Assembly (NCBI GenBank): GCA_016185145.1
Contig: JACPOB010000064.1
Location: forward strand, 1-40,573
Direction of reading: 5' to 3'
DNA length: 40,573 bases
Origin: Rhodospirillales bacterium
GTDB lineage: Bacteria; Pseudomonadota; Alphaproteobacteria; Reyranellales; Reyranellaceae
Part shown: positions 8,247 to 14,505 of the stretch, piece by piece
Numbering within the stretch: position 1 is the stretch's first letter
Layout: the number at the start of each line of letters is the position of its first letter
Notes under the pieces: model-generated
Seen by the model: the letters and a program-made list of their open reading frames with translations, nothing else
Databases searched by the model: none
Told to the model about the DNA's origin: nothing
Program-made: the position numbers and the translations under genes

Positions 8247-9088
8247 TGGCCGCCGCCGAGCTTGCTGCCGAACAGGCGGTCACCGTTCTCGTAGGCGATC
8301 TTGCGCGCGACCTCCGGCGGCAGGTCGCTGAGCCACTGGCGCGACCAGCGTGCATGCTCGACGACGTAGTGCCAGCGCTCGGGCGTAAAGGTGTCGGTGC
8401 CGACCACGAAGCGGTCGGGAAATTCCAGGAAGGCCTCGCGCCAGCCCGGCGTCACCTTGCCGTTCGAGGCGTGCGAGGTCAGGAAGGCGAGATCGCACCA
8501 CAGCGTCGGATAGCGCCGCAGCATCTCGCGCACCTTCTCCGGCTGCTCGAAGCCCGAATGCGCCCACAGCACGCGCGCGCTCGGGTCCTGCTGGAAGTGG
8601 CGCACGACGGCGTCGGCATCGGAGTGCGAGTGCAGGTAGAGCCCATGCTTCCTGGCGAGCTGGACCACCTTGCGCATGTTGGGCAGGTCGGCGTCGGCGC
8701 CATAGATATGGAATTCGCCGATCGCCACGTACTTGCGCTTGGAAAGCATGTCCTCGAGGAAGCCGATGATCGTCGGATCCTTGGCCCAGGTCGACAGCTC
8801 GCCGCGCGAGCGGTAGGGCCTGAGCTCGGGCACGATCACCGAAGGCGCCGCGTCCTGCAGCATCCGGGTGCCCTCGTTGTTCGAGCTCGACACCATGGCG
8901 CGCTTGACGCCGGCCTTCTTCAGGATCTCGACCACCTGCGCGGGCGGCACGACCTCCCAGGCATCGTGGCTGTAGTGCATGTGGGCGTCGAAGAGGGGCA
9001 GCTCCTGGTCGGCCGAGGCCGTGCCGGCTGCGGCGAGGGCGGCGAGCAGACTGACGAAGGCAAGGAGCGCGCGCATGTGAGGTCCCAT
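8243..9088 (-). CDS. Exported amidohydrolase (TIM-barrel metal-dependent hydrolase)
   Basis: About 281 residues. An N-terminal signal peptide (hydrophobic, ending TASA before DQELPLF) is followed by a TIM-barrel amidohydrolase. The first metal motif is FDAHMHYSHD, later HSHSDAD, then WAHSGFEQPEK and finally VGTDTFTPERW, the usual order of metal and catalytic residues in amidohydrolase-2-type enzymes. Two starts are possible: the ATG at 9088, which forms TGATG with the preceding stop, or the ATG at 9076 behind a GGGA, giving a more standard signal peptide. Second gene of the minus-strand operon. A periplasmic location next to a di-haem peroxidase suggests a role in the same process; the substrate is unknown. 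Confidence 0.83.
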   Translation of the reverse strand: MGPHMRALLAFVSLLAALAAAGTASADQELPLFDAHMHYSHDAWEVVPPAQVVEILKKAGVKRAMVSSSNNEGTRMLQDAAPSVIVPELRPYRSRGELSTWAKDPTIIGFLEDMLSKRKYVAIGEFHIYGADADLPNMRKVVQLARKHGLYLHSHSDADAVVRHFQQDPSARVLWAHSGFEQPEKVREMLRRYPTLWCDLAFLTSHASNGKVTPGWREAFLEFPDRFVVGTDTFTPERWHYVVEHARWSRQWLSDLPPEVARKIAYENGDRLFGSKLGGGQ

Positions 9089-9720
9089 CAGCGGCTGGCC
9101 TTGGCTGCCCAGCCGTAGTTGAAGCTAATCGAGATGCGCTCGCCGGAGAAGCGGGCCGGCGGCACTTCGTGGCGCAGCCAGCTTTCGAACAGCACGAGGT
9201 CGCCCGCCTTGGCCGGCAGGCTCACGAAGGAGTGAAAGCTTTTCGGCGCGTCGGCCCGGCGCGGCGGGGTCGCCATGTGCAGGCCGAGCCGCGGATCCTC
9301 GAATTTCAGGGCGCCGGCGCCCTTGGGCACTTCCACGTAATAGGTGCCGCTGATGAACGACGTGGGATGGAGATGCAGCGAATGCACCACGCCCGCGGGC
9401 ATGACGTTGGCCCAGCAATCGGTCATGGCGAGAGACCGGCCAGCCAAGTCGTAGTGCAGCGAACGGACGAATGCCTTGACGTGCGGGTCGATGCGCCGCC
9501 GCAGGCGGCCGAACAGCGAAGAAACGAGATGCAGGCGGTCGAGCGAGCCGTAGGACGTGTAGCCGCCGAGATAGTGCCGGGCCGACCAGCGCTGGCCGGC
9601 CGCGTCCGAGGCGGCGAGCGAGCGGCATTCGTCGGCCAGGTCCTGGTTGAGCCGGCGCTGGTCCGGCCCGGCGATCGCTTCACGGTAGACCAGTGTGGGA
9701 AAAAGGGCATGGATCGCCAT
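9088..9720 (-). CDS. Putative 2OG-Fe(II) oxygenase
   Basis: A 210-residue cytoplasmic protein resembling the putative 2-oxoglutarate/Fe(II) oxygenases of the TIGR02466 type. It starts MAIHALFPTLVYRE, typical of this family, so the ATG at 9720 is preferred over one at 9774, which would run into the divergent dioxygenase gene. The jelly-roll core shows HSLHLHPTSFISGTYYVEVP, FEDPR, then GDLVLFESWLRHEVPP and ERISISFNYGW. The first His pair and the late His are candidate iron ligands, and the Arg/Ser in the last segment is a candidate 2-oxoglutarate contact. It is the first gene of the minus-strand operon and overlaps the amidohydrolase start. Hydroxylation of a peptide or protein is plausible but not shown. 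Confidence 0.8.
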   Translation of the reverse strand: MAIHALFPTLVYREAIAGPDQRRLNQDLADECRSLAASDAAGQRWSARHYLGGYTSYGSLDRLHLVSSLFGRLRRRIDPHVKAFVRSLHYDLAGRSLAMTDCWANVMPAGVVHSLHLHPTSFISGTYYVEVPKGAGALKFEDPRLGLHMATPPRRADAPKSFHSFVSLPAKAGDLVLFESWLRHEVPPARFSGERISISFNYGWAAKASR

Positions 9721-9750
9721 GGCTTGATTATCGGCCAAGCCGGCGGACCG

Positions 9751-9759
9751 TGCTATGGT
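9751..9759 (+). promoter_or_regulatory. Candidate extended -10 promoter element for the PhyH gene
   Basis: TGCTATGGT fits an extended -10 (TGn followed by TATGGT). Its distance from the ATG at 9767 would start the transcript almost at that codon, so the mRNA would be leaderless. The same 11 bases, TGCTATGGTCG, recur before the exported protein gene at 18498-18508. No convincing -35 is seen. Confidence 0.3.
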
Positions 9760-9766
9760 CGTCGAC

Positions 9767-10654
9767 ATGCTCACCGACCAGCAGATCGAGACCTATCGGC
9801 GCGATGGCTACCTGGTGATCCCGCGCCTGATCCAGGGCGAGCAGCTCGCCGAGCTGCGCAACCTCACCGACCGCATCGTGGCCGAAGCGCGTAGCGTTAC
9901 GGCCAACGACGATCTCTACGACCTCGAGCCCAGTCACAACGCCGCGCTGCCGCGCGTGCGCCGGCTGAAGCCGGCGATCTTCAAGCGCTACGCCTTCTTC
10001 CATGCACTGGCGCGCGATCCCAAGATCACGTCGATCCTGGCGCAGCTTCTCGGCCCCGCCATTCGCCAGCACGGCGGCAAGCTCAACATGAAGTCGGCGG
10101 GCTACGGCTCGCCGGTCGAATGGCACCAGGACTGGGCTTTCTATCCCCACACCAACGACGATGTGCTGGCGACCGGCATCTATCTCGACGATTGCGACCA
10201 GGACAACGGTGCGCTGATGGTGATCCCGGGCAGCCATCACGGCCCGACCTGGGACCATCACGCCGACGGCCGCTTCTGCGGCGCCATGAACCCCGAGGCC
10301 TGCGACATCGACTTCGACAAGGCCGTGCCGCTCACGGGCCCGGCGGGCTCGATGACCATCCATCATGTGCGCCTGGTGCACGGCTCGGCGCTCAACCGCT
10401 CCAACCGGCAACGCCGCCTGCTGCTGCACGAATACACCGCCGCCGATGCCTGGCCATTGATGGGCGTGGCCAATTTCGAGGAGTTCAACAGCCGCATGGT
10501 GCTGGGCGAGCCGACCATCGAGCCGCGTGTCGTCGCCGCTCCCATCCGCATGCCGCTGCCGCCGGCCGACCACCAGGGCTCGATCTACGAGAACCAGCGT
10601 GGCGCCGGCCGCCGCTTCTTCACGACGTTCGAGGAGCAGCGGGAGCCTGCGTGA
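9767..10654 (+). CDS. Phytanoyl-CoA dioxygenase (PhyH) family protein
   Basis: A 295-residue Fe(II)/2-oxoglutarate dioxygenase of the PhyH family. It begins MLTDQQIETYRRDGYLVIPR, the standard N-terminal element. The metal site is visible as VEWHQDWAFYPHTND (His-x-Asp) and the distal His in HHVRLVHGSALNRSNRQRR, where the Arg is a candidate 2-oxoglutarate ligand. QDNGALMVIPGSHHGP between them is also typical. The ATG at 9767 is preferred over the in-frame ATG at 9755 because of its position relative to the family N-terminus. The gene is divergent from another predicted Fe/2OG oxygenase, with only 46 bases between. Family substrates range from acyl-CoAs to small metabolites; the actual one is unknown. 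Confidence 0.9.
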   Translation: MLTDQQIETYRRDGYLVIPRLIQGEQLAELRNLTDRIVAEARSVTANDDLYDLEPSHNAALPRVRRLKPAIFKRYAFFHALARDPKITSILAQLLGPAIRQHGGKLNMKSAGYGSPVEWHQDWAFYPHTNDDVLATGIYLDDCDQDNGALMVIPGSHHGPTWDHHADGRFCGAMNPEACDIDFDKAVPLTGPAGSMTIHHVRLVHGSALNRSNRQRRLLLHEYTAADAWPLMGVANFEEFNSRMVLGEPTIEPRVVAAPIRMPLPPADHQGSIYENQRGAGRRFFTTFEEQREPA

Positions 10655-10663
10655 AATCAACCC

Positions 10664-10777
10664 CACCTCACCCTGAGGAGCGTCGCGCAGCGGCGCGTCT
10701 CGAAGGGTGGCAACGCGCATGCCCTGTGGCCCACCCTTCGAGACGCGGTCCTTCGGACCGCTCCTCAGGGTGAGGTG
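10664..10777. repeat. Nested palindromic element (CACCTCACCCTGAGGAG family)
   Basis: Outer arms of 17 bases, CACCTCACCCTGAGGAG (10664-10680) and its exact reverse complement (10761-10777), enclose inner arms CGCGTCTCGAAGGGTGG (10694-10710) and its complement (10731-10747). A small hairpin CGGTCC-TTC-GGACCG lies at 10746-10760. This nested structure matches a dispersed palindromic repeat common in alphaproteobacteria. It fills the gap between the PhyH gene and the cytochrome b561 gene and ends at a GTG that could be misread as the latter's start. Confidence 0.88.
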
Positions 10778-10783
10778 CGCCTG

Positions 10784-11326
10784 ATGTCGCGAGGCCCCAC
10801 CTATCATCCCGCCGCCCAGGCGCTTCACTGGATCACCGCCGTCGCCGTGCTGGGCATGCTGGGCGTCGGACTGTGGATGACGGGCCTGCCGCTCGGCTTC
10901 ACCAAGCTCTACGCCTACAACTGGCACAAATGGGTCGGCCTCGCCGTGCTGGTGCTGACGGTCGGCCGCCTGTTGTGGCGCTGGCGTCATCCGCCGCCGC
11001 CGCTGCCCCACACGATCGTGCGCTGGCAGGTCGTGCTGGCGCCGATCGCGCACTGGGCGTTGCTGCTGCTGCTGCTCGCCATGCCGGTCAGCGGCTGGTT
11101 CATGAGCTCGGCCGCGGGCGTGAGCGTCATCTGGTTCGGCCTGCTGCCCCTGCCCGACCTGGTGCCGCGCGACCAGGCTTTGTTCGAAACGCTCCAGACC
11201 ACGCACTATATTCTGTCGCGCTTGCTGATCGCGGTGCTGATCCTTCACGTCGCCGCGGTCGTACATCACGATGTCCTGCGGCGAGACGGCGTGTTCCGCC
11301 GCATGTGGCCCTTCGGAGGAAGCTGA
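10784..11326 (+). CDS. Cytochrome b561
   Basis: A 180-residue inner-membrane b-type cytochrome. Four hydrophobic helices are visible, with the haem-ligand histidines in the expected places: PAAQALHWITA in helix 1, NWHKWVGLAVL in helix 2, PIAHWALLLLL in helix 3 and LLIAVLILHVAAVVHHDV in helix 4. The ATG at 10784 is used because an upstream GTG lies within the palindromic repeat arm. The stop overlaps the next start as TGATG, so it is coupled to the YceI gene. Cytochrome b561 and YceI pairs are common, including in E. coli. It probably moves electrons from the quinone pool or to periplasmic acceptors. Confidence 0.92.
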   Translation: MSRGPTYHPAAQALHWITAVAVLGMLGVGLWMTGLPLGFTKLYAYNWHKWVGLAVLVLTVGRLLWRWRHPPPPLPHTIVRWQVVLAPIAHWALLLLLLAMPVSGWFMSSAAGVSVIWFGLLPLPDLVPRDQALFETLQTTHYILSRLLIAVLILHVAAVVHHDVLRRDGVFRRMWPFGGS

Positions 11327-11907
11327 TGCGCTGCTGGTTCGTCGTTGCCTGCCTGCTGCTGCTGCCACTGCCCTCGCTCGCGGGACCGCAGGACTCCTGG
11401 ACGGTCGATGCGAAGGCAAGCACCCTCGGCTTCAGCGTCGCCCAGGTCGGATCGCTCGTCAGCGGCCGCTTCCCGGCCTGGACGGGCGACATCGTCCTCG
11501 ACCCCTCCGCGCTCGCAAGCGCGCGCATCGACATCAAGATCGATACACGCCCGGTCTCGACCAACAACCGTGACGTCGATTCGCTGATGAAGGGCCCGAA
11601 CTTCCTCGACGTCCAGAAGTTCCCCGAGGCGCGCTTCGTGTCGACCGCGATCTCGGGCAGCGGCGATCGCTACGAGGCGCGCGGCAAGCTCACCATCCGC
11701 GACGTCACGCGCGATGCGGTGCTGCCCTTCACGCTCGCCATCACCGACGATCCCGCCCAGCCCGGGCGCGTGCGCGCCACGGCGCGCGGCCGCCTCATCC
11801 TGAAGCGCCTGGACTACGGCGTCGGCCAGAACGAATGGGCGGCCACCGGCCAGGTCGCCAACGAGGTCACCGTCGACCTGAACGTCGTTGCCGGTCGCGC
11901 CAAATGA
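11326..11907 (+). CDS. YceI family periplasmic protein
   Basis: A 193-residue exported protein with a signal peptide (about 1-19, ending PSLA before GPQDSW) and a YceI lipocalin-like barrel. Typical pieces are WTVDAKASTLGFSV, SGRFPAWTGDIVLDP, the segment from IDIKIDTRPVSTNN on, FLDVQKFPEARFVST and GKLTIRDVTRDAVLPF. Members of this family bind polyisoprenoids or quinone-like lipids in the periplasm. The start overlaps the cytochrome b561 stop (TGATG), so the two are co-translated and probably act together in membrane redox chemistry. The frame opens earlier, but only antisense-like sequence over the b561 gene is there. Confidence 0.92.
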   Translation: MRCWFVVACLLLLPLPSLAGPQDSWTVDAKASTLGFSVAQVGSLVSGRFPAWTGDIVLDPSALASARIDIKIDTRPVSTNNRDVDSLMKGPNFLDVQKFPEARFVSTAISGSGDRYEARGKLTIRDVTRDAVLPFTLAITDDPAQPGRVRATARGRLILKRLDYGVGQNEWAATGQVANEVTVDLNVVAGRAK

Positions 11908-11923
11908 TCAGTCCGGGTGCCCG

Positions 11924-12562
11924 ATGCTAGCCCCCCTTCGCTCCTACGGAGCTTCGAGGGACCAGGATCGACTGCGTAACGCAGGCCACCCGAAGCCGCT
12001 CAGCGGCGCAGGGTGGCTAGGCCGGCGCGCCCTGCTTGGCGCGGGTGCGTTCCTGCCGGCGATCGCGCGTGCCCGGTCGGGCCTGTCGCCGGAGTGGAGC
12101 GGCACCTACGACGGCGCCGCCCGGTTCTATCGCTCGATTCCGCTGGAAGACATCTATCCGCCGCCCACGGAGCCGCACGTCGACCTCGACAATCCCACGC
12201 CCTTCGGCGTGAACTTCGAGATCCGCACCATCGACGACCTGCCGACGATCCGGCTGCGCATCGATACTGGCCCGTTGCAGACCGCCGCCAGCGGCGAACT
12301 GCTGCGCTTCGGCCCTCTGATCGACGGCGTCGCCGTTCTTGCCGCCAACGAATCGCGGCACGGCCCGCGCTCGGCGATCCTCACGGTCGGCCGCGACCTG
12401 CTCAGCACCGAGGCCTTGTTCGCCCATGCCGACGGCAGCTTCTGGCGGCGCCATTTCACGGTCCGCTTCACGCCGATCGGTGGCGATATCATCCTCTGGG
12501 TGTTCGACGCCGCCGGCACGCGCGCACGCACCTGGCGCGGCTCGGCAGTGAAGCGTTCATGA
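11924..12562 (+). CDS. Exported protein of unknown function whose N-terminus is a translated palindromic repeat
   Basis: I do not recognise this 212-residue protein. Residues ~33-51 (GRRALLGAGAFLPAIARAR) look like a twin-arginine or Sec signal. The mature part (EWSGTYDGAARFYRSIPLED onward) is rich in beta strands, with no cysteine or obvious catalytic motif. It lies 16 bases after yceI and is probably in the same operon. Oddly, the only in-frame starts before the signal are the ATG at 11924 and a TTG at 11888. The codons between the ATG and the signal come entirely from a CTAG-bounded palindromic repeat (11927-12020). About 32 residues of repeat-encoded peptide therefore precede the signal. 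Either the repeat was inserted in frame, or the original start has been lost and the gene is damaged. Confidence 0.65.
   Translation: MLAPLRSYGASRDQDRLRNAGHPKPLSGAGWLGRRALLGAGAFLPAIARARSGLSPEWSGTYDGAARFYRSIPLEDIYPPPTEPHVDLDNPTPFGVNFEIRTIDDLPTIRLRIDTGPLQTAASGELLRFGPLIDGVAVLAANESRHGPRSAILTVGRDLLSTEALFAHADGSFWRRHFTVRFTPIGGDIILWVFDAAGTRARTWRGSAVKRS
11927..12020. repeat. CTAG-bounded palindromic element inside a coding start
   Basis: A 94-base element starts CTAGCCCCCCTTCGC and ends GCGCAGGGTGGCTAG, so its ends are imperfect inverted repeats bounded by CTAG. Each half holds a small hairpin with a three-base loop: GCTCC-TAC-GGAGC and GCCGC-TCA-GCGGC. It is open in the frame of the surrounding gene and supplies its N-terminal codons. 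Confidence 0.75.
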
Positions 12563-12624
12563 TCTTCCGGACCGCGAGCCTCCGGCTCGCTCATGCTCAT
12601 GAGCGAGCCGGAGGCTCGCGGTCC
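12563..12624. repeat. REP-like inverted pair between convergent genes
   Basis: Two perfect 26-base arms (12569-12594 and 12599-12624) are separated by GCTC. Each arm is a hairpin GCGAGCC-TCC-GGCTCGC. Borders (TTCCGGACCGCG and CGCGGTCC) and centre (CTCATG...CATGAG) match the 6.6 kb copy, but the stem sequence differs with paired changes. It lies between the 3' ends of the unknown exported protein gene and the citrate synthase gene, so it may act as a bidirectional terminator. Confidence 0.88.
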
Positions 12625-12658
12625 AAAAGAACATGAGAAGACGCGTCAAGGCACAGAG

Positions 12659-13741
12659 CTAAGGCCGCGGCCCGACGTAGTTCGACTGCGGGCGGATGAT
12701 GCGACCGCCCTTCTCCTGCTCGAAGATGTGGGCGCACCAGCCGGCGGTGCGTCCCACGGCAAACAACGCCGTGAAGGCGCTGCGCGGGATCTCCAGCGCC
12801 TCGAGCAGAAGCGCCGTGTAGTACTCGACGTTGGTGTCGAGCCGCCGGCCGGGCTTGTGCTTGCGCAGAGCGGCGATCGCGCCCTGCTCGACCGCCGAGG
12901 CGTAGGCGAGCCGTCCTGCCGTCGCCGGCAAGGTAGCGACAGCCGCCTTCAGCACGTCGGCCCGCGGATCGCGCACCTTGTAGATGCGATGGCCGAAGCC
13001 CATCAGGGTCGTGCCCTTGGCGAAGGCGTCGTCGAACCAGGCCTCGGCGCGCGCCGCGTCGCCGATCTCGTCCAGCATGTCGAGGACCGGCCCGGGCGCA
13101 CCGCCATGCAGCGGGCCTTTCAGCGCGCAGAGGCCGGCGAGCACCGAGGAGATCAATCCGGCATGCGTCGACGCCACCACGCGCGCGGTGAAGGTCGAGG
13201 CGTTGAAGCCGTGATCGGTGATGGTAGCGAGATAGGTGTCGAGCGCCTTCTCGAACACCGCGCCGGCGCGCTGGCCGCGCACCATGCGCAGGAAGTCCTG
13301 CGCCGTATCGAGCGCCGGATCGGGCGCGATGGGCGCTAGCGACTTCTCGGCGTTGAGCACCGCCGCCAGGAACACCGGCATGGCGCCGCAGACAAGGAAA
13401 TGATGAGGCGTCTTGTCGTTGTCGGGCAGCATGCCCAGCCCGACCCGGAGCGCCTCGACCGGACTGAGGCCGCGCGTCGCGGCCAAAAGCCTCGGCACGT
13501 CGGCGAAGGCGCGCACACGCGCCGCCGCCAGGCCCGCGCGCACCGCCGCCTCGTCGCCGCCGCCTTCGGCGTAGCCCTCCCACAGAAGAGCGGCAACGCC
13601 TTCGAAGCCGCGCGTCGCCGTCAGTTGCTCGATCGCGTGGCCACGCACGATCAGCCGCCCGGCCTCGCCGTCGACTTCGCTCATCGCCGTGTCGGCCACG
13701 ACGATTCCGTCGAGGCCGCTATTGACCCGTGTCAGAAGCAT
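12659..13741 (-). CDS. Citrate synthase / methylcitrate synthase family protein
   Basis: A 360-residue citrate synthase-family enzyme, the short bacterial form. Active-site regions are present: TDHGFNASTFTARVVAST (first catalytic His), GPLHGGAPGPV, GFGHRIYKVRDPRA (second catalytic His), LDTNVEYYTALLL and the C-terminal IIRPQSNYVGPRP. The usual catalytic Asp in the NVDFY motif is Glu here (NVEYY), which I recall as a feature of one citrate/methylcitrate synthase subfamily rather than damage. It would condense oxaloacetate with acetyl-CoA or propionyl-CoA. It is divergent from a second, HTH-containing citrate synthase gene, with an unrecognised gene between. The leader contains a hairpin over the ribosome-binding site and an upstream motif shared with the second synthase. 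Confidence 0.9.
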   Translation of the reverse strand: MLLTRVNSGLDGIVVADTAMSEVDGEAGRLIVRGHAIEQLTATRGFEGVAALLWEGYAEGGGDEAAVRAGLAAARVRAFADVPRLLAATRGLSPVEALRVGLGMLPDNDKTPHHFLVCGAMPVFLAAVLNAEKSLAPIAPDPALDTAQDFLRMVRGQRAGAVFEKALDTYLATITDHGFNASTFTARVVASTHAGLISSVLAGLCALKGPLHGGAPGPVLDMLDEIGDAARAEAWFDDAFAKGTTLMGFGHRIYKVRDPRADVLKAAVATLPATAGRLAYASAVEQGAIAALRKHKPGRRLDTNVEYYTALLLEALEIPRSAFTALFAVGRTAGWCAHIFEQEKGGRIIRPQSNYVGPRP

Positions 13742-13749
13742 CTTTCGTC

Positions 13750-13766
13750 CCCTGGTAATGCCAGGG
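13750..13766 (-). promoter_or_regulatory. Hairpin overlapping the ribosome-binding site of citrate synthase
   Basis: On the minus strand CCCTGG and CCAGGG pair around CATTA, just before the citrate synthase ATG at 13741. The right arm contains part of AGGGGAC, the likely Shine-Dalgarno. The hairpin could limit translation. The stem is only six base pairs. Confidence 0.35.
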
Positions 13767-13793
13767 AACGATCAGCTTCGGCACACTTGATTG

Positions 13794-13812
13794 TCAATCT
13801 TGATTATATTGA
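13794..13812. promoter_or_regulatory. Candidate operator, left copy of CAATCTTGATnnnATTGA
   Basis: TCAATCTTGATTATATTGA contains an inverted repeat TCAAT/ATTGA around nine bases and lies upstream of the leftward citrate synthase. The same motif with three central differences is at 14474-14492 before the HTH-citrate synthase. The N-terminal HTH domain of that protein is an obvious candidate ligand. Confidence 0.5.
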
Positions 13813-13820
13813 TCAATCTA

Positions 13821-14387
13821 TTAGCCAACGCGCTCGGCCCACCATTGCTGCCTTTCGCCGCCGTTGTAGCCCGCGCTGTTCACCGGCTGGTTGTGCAGCA
13901 CGGTGCCGTCCGACACCTCCGCCACGCTGCCGGACGCGATGGTCGAGATCTTCACCCAGCCGTCGCTGCTCGGAGTTTGCAGTTCGGGATGCTGCGGGTA
14001 GGTCCAGTCGACGTACTCGACCCCCATCCGGAAGGCCGGCCACGTGGCCACGTTGGGATAGTGGAGGGTATCGATGCTGTAGAGCTGCTGGCCGTCGGCA
14101 ACCGTCCCCCTGTTCATGTTGTCGTAGCTCATGGGAAATCCGAGGTAGGTCTGGGCGCTCGCGTCGGAGCTGGCCAGCTGCAGGTTGTAGACACCGGGCT
14201 TGTAGGGGTGGTCCTTGTCGACCTTGTCGGCGACTTCCTTGACCACGAATACGCTGTAGCGACGATCCGCGCGCGCGTAATCCTGCAGGACGGCGCCGAC
14301 CAAACCGTTGAGATACGGGTTGACGCCGAGAATGAACCCACGGTTCAGCTTCGAGTGGAAGCGATACTGGTAGCCGCCTTGAATCAT
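13821..14387 (-). CDS. Unrecognised 188-residue protein between two citrate synthase genes
   Basis: I cannot assign this protein. It starts MIQGGYQYRFHSKLNRGFILG behind a good AGAGGTGACC ribosome-binding site (ATG at 14387). The frame extends upstream but with no better site. There is no signal peptide or membrane segment. It is rich in Tyr, Gly, Asn and Trp, lacks Cys, and ends GGERQQWWAERVG. The pattern of a YRF-type strand, GFILGVNPYLNG and a terminal QQWW is faintly like a ricin-type beta-trefoil lectin; this is a weak resemblance only. It appears less GC-rich than the flanking genes and is framed by two copies of the CAATCTTGATnnnATTGA motif, which suggests insertion into a once-shared divergent promoter. 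Confidence 0.6.
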   Translation of the reverse strand: MIQGGYQYRFHSKLNRGFILGVNPYLNGLVGAVLQDYARADRRYSVFVVKEVADKVDKDHPYKPGVYNLQLASSDASAQTYLGFPMSYDNMNRGTVADGQQLYSIDTLHYPNVATWPAFRMGVEYVDWTYPQHPELQTPSSDGWVKISTIASGSVAEVSDGTVLHNQPVNSAGYNGGERQQWWAERVG

Positions 14388-14473
14388 GATGGTCACCTCT
14401 CTGTCCGGACCGCTGCGATCCTGCAATCTATAGTTGAAAAACTTATGTGCCTTTTCGCACACTGCCCGTCTTC

Positions 14474-14492
14474 GCAATCTTGATCGCATTGA
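14474..14492. promoter_or_regulatory. Candidate operator, right copy of CAATCTTGATnnnATTGA
   Basis: GCAATCTTGATCGCATTGA ends 13 bases before the ATG of the HTH-citrate synthase. It shares CAATCTTGAT and ATTGA, in the same spacing and orientation, with 13794-13812. A regulator bound here would block initiation, fitting autoregulation by the HTH domain. Direct repeats left by an insertion are the alternative. Confidence 0.5.
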
Positions 14493-14505
14493 CTATGATG
14501 GCCCA

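Noticed and set aside
9721..9774. ATG at 9774 (minus) as start of the 2OG oxygenase
   Set aside because: It would overlap the divergent PhyH gene start, and family members begin with the MAIHALFPTLVY-type segment encoded from 9720.
10775..10783. GTG at 10775 as the start of cytochrome b561
   Set aside because: It is the last codon of a palindromic repeat arm; the ATG at 10784 fits the family start better.
11041..11100. CTGCTGCTGCTG run in the cytochrome b561 gene as a microsatellite
   Set aside because: It is a short leucine stretch in a membrane helix, expected from codon bias.
6581..12624. Repeated hairpins as a possible CRISPR array
   Set aside because: The copies are kilobases apart, palindromic and without regular spacers or cas genes.
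12659..13741. Glu in place of the catalytic Asp in the citrate synthase NVDFY motif as evidence of inactivation
   Set aside because: All other active-site segments are intact and I recall NVEFY-type motifs in one citrate/methylcitrate synthase subfamily, so it is more likely a subfamily trait.
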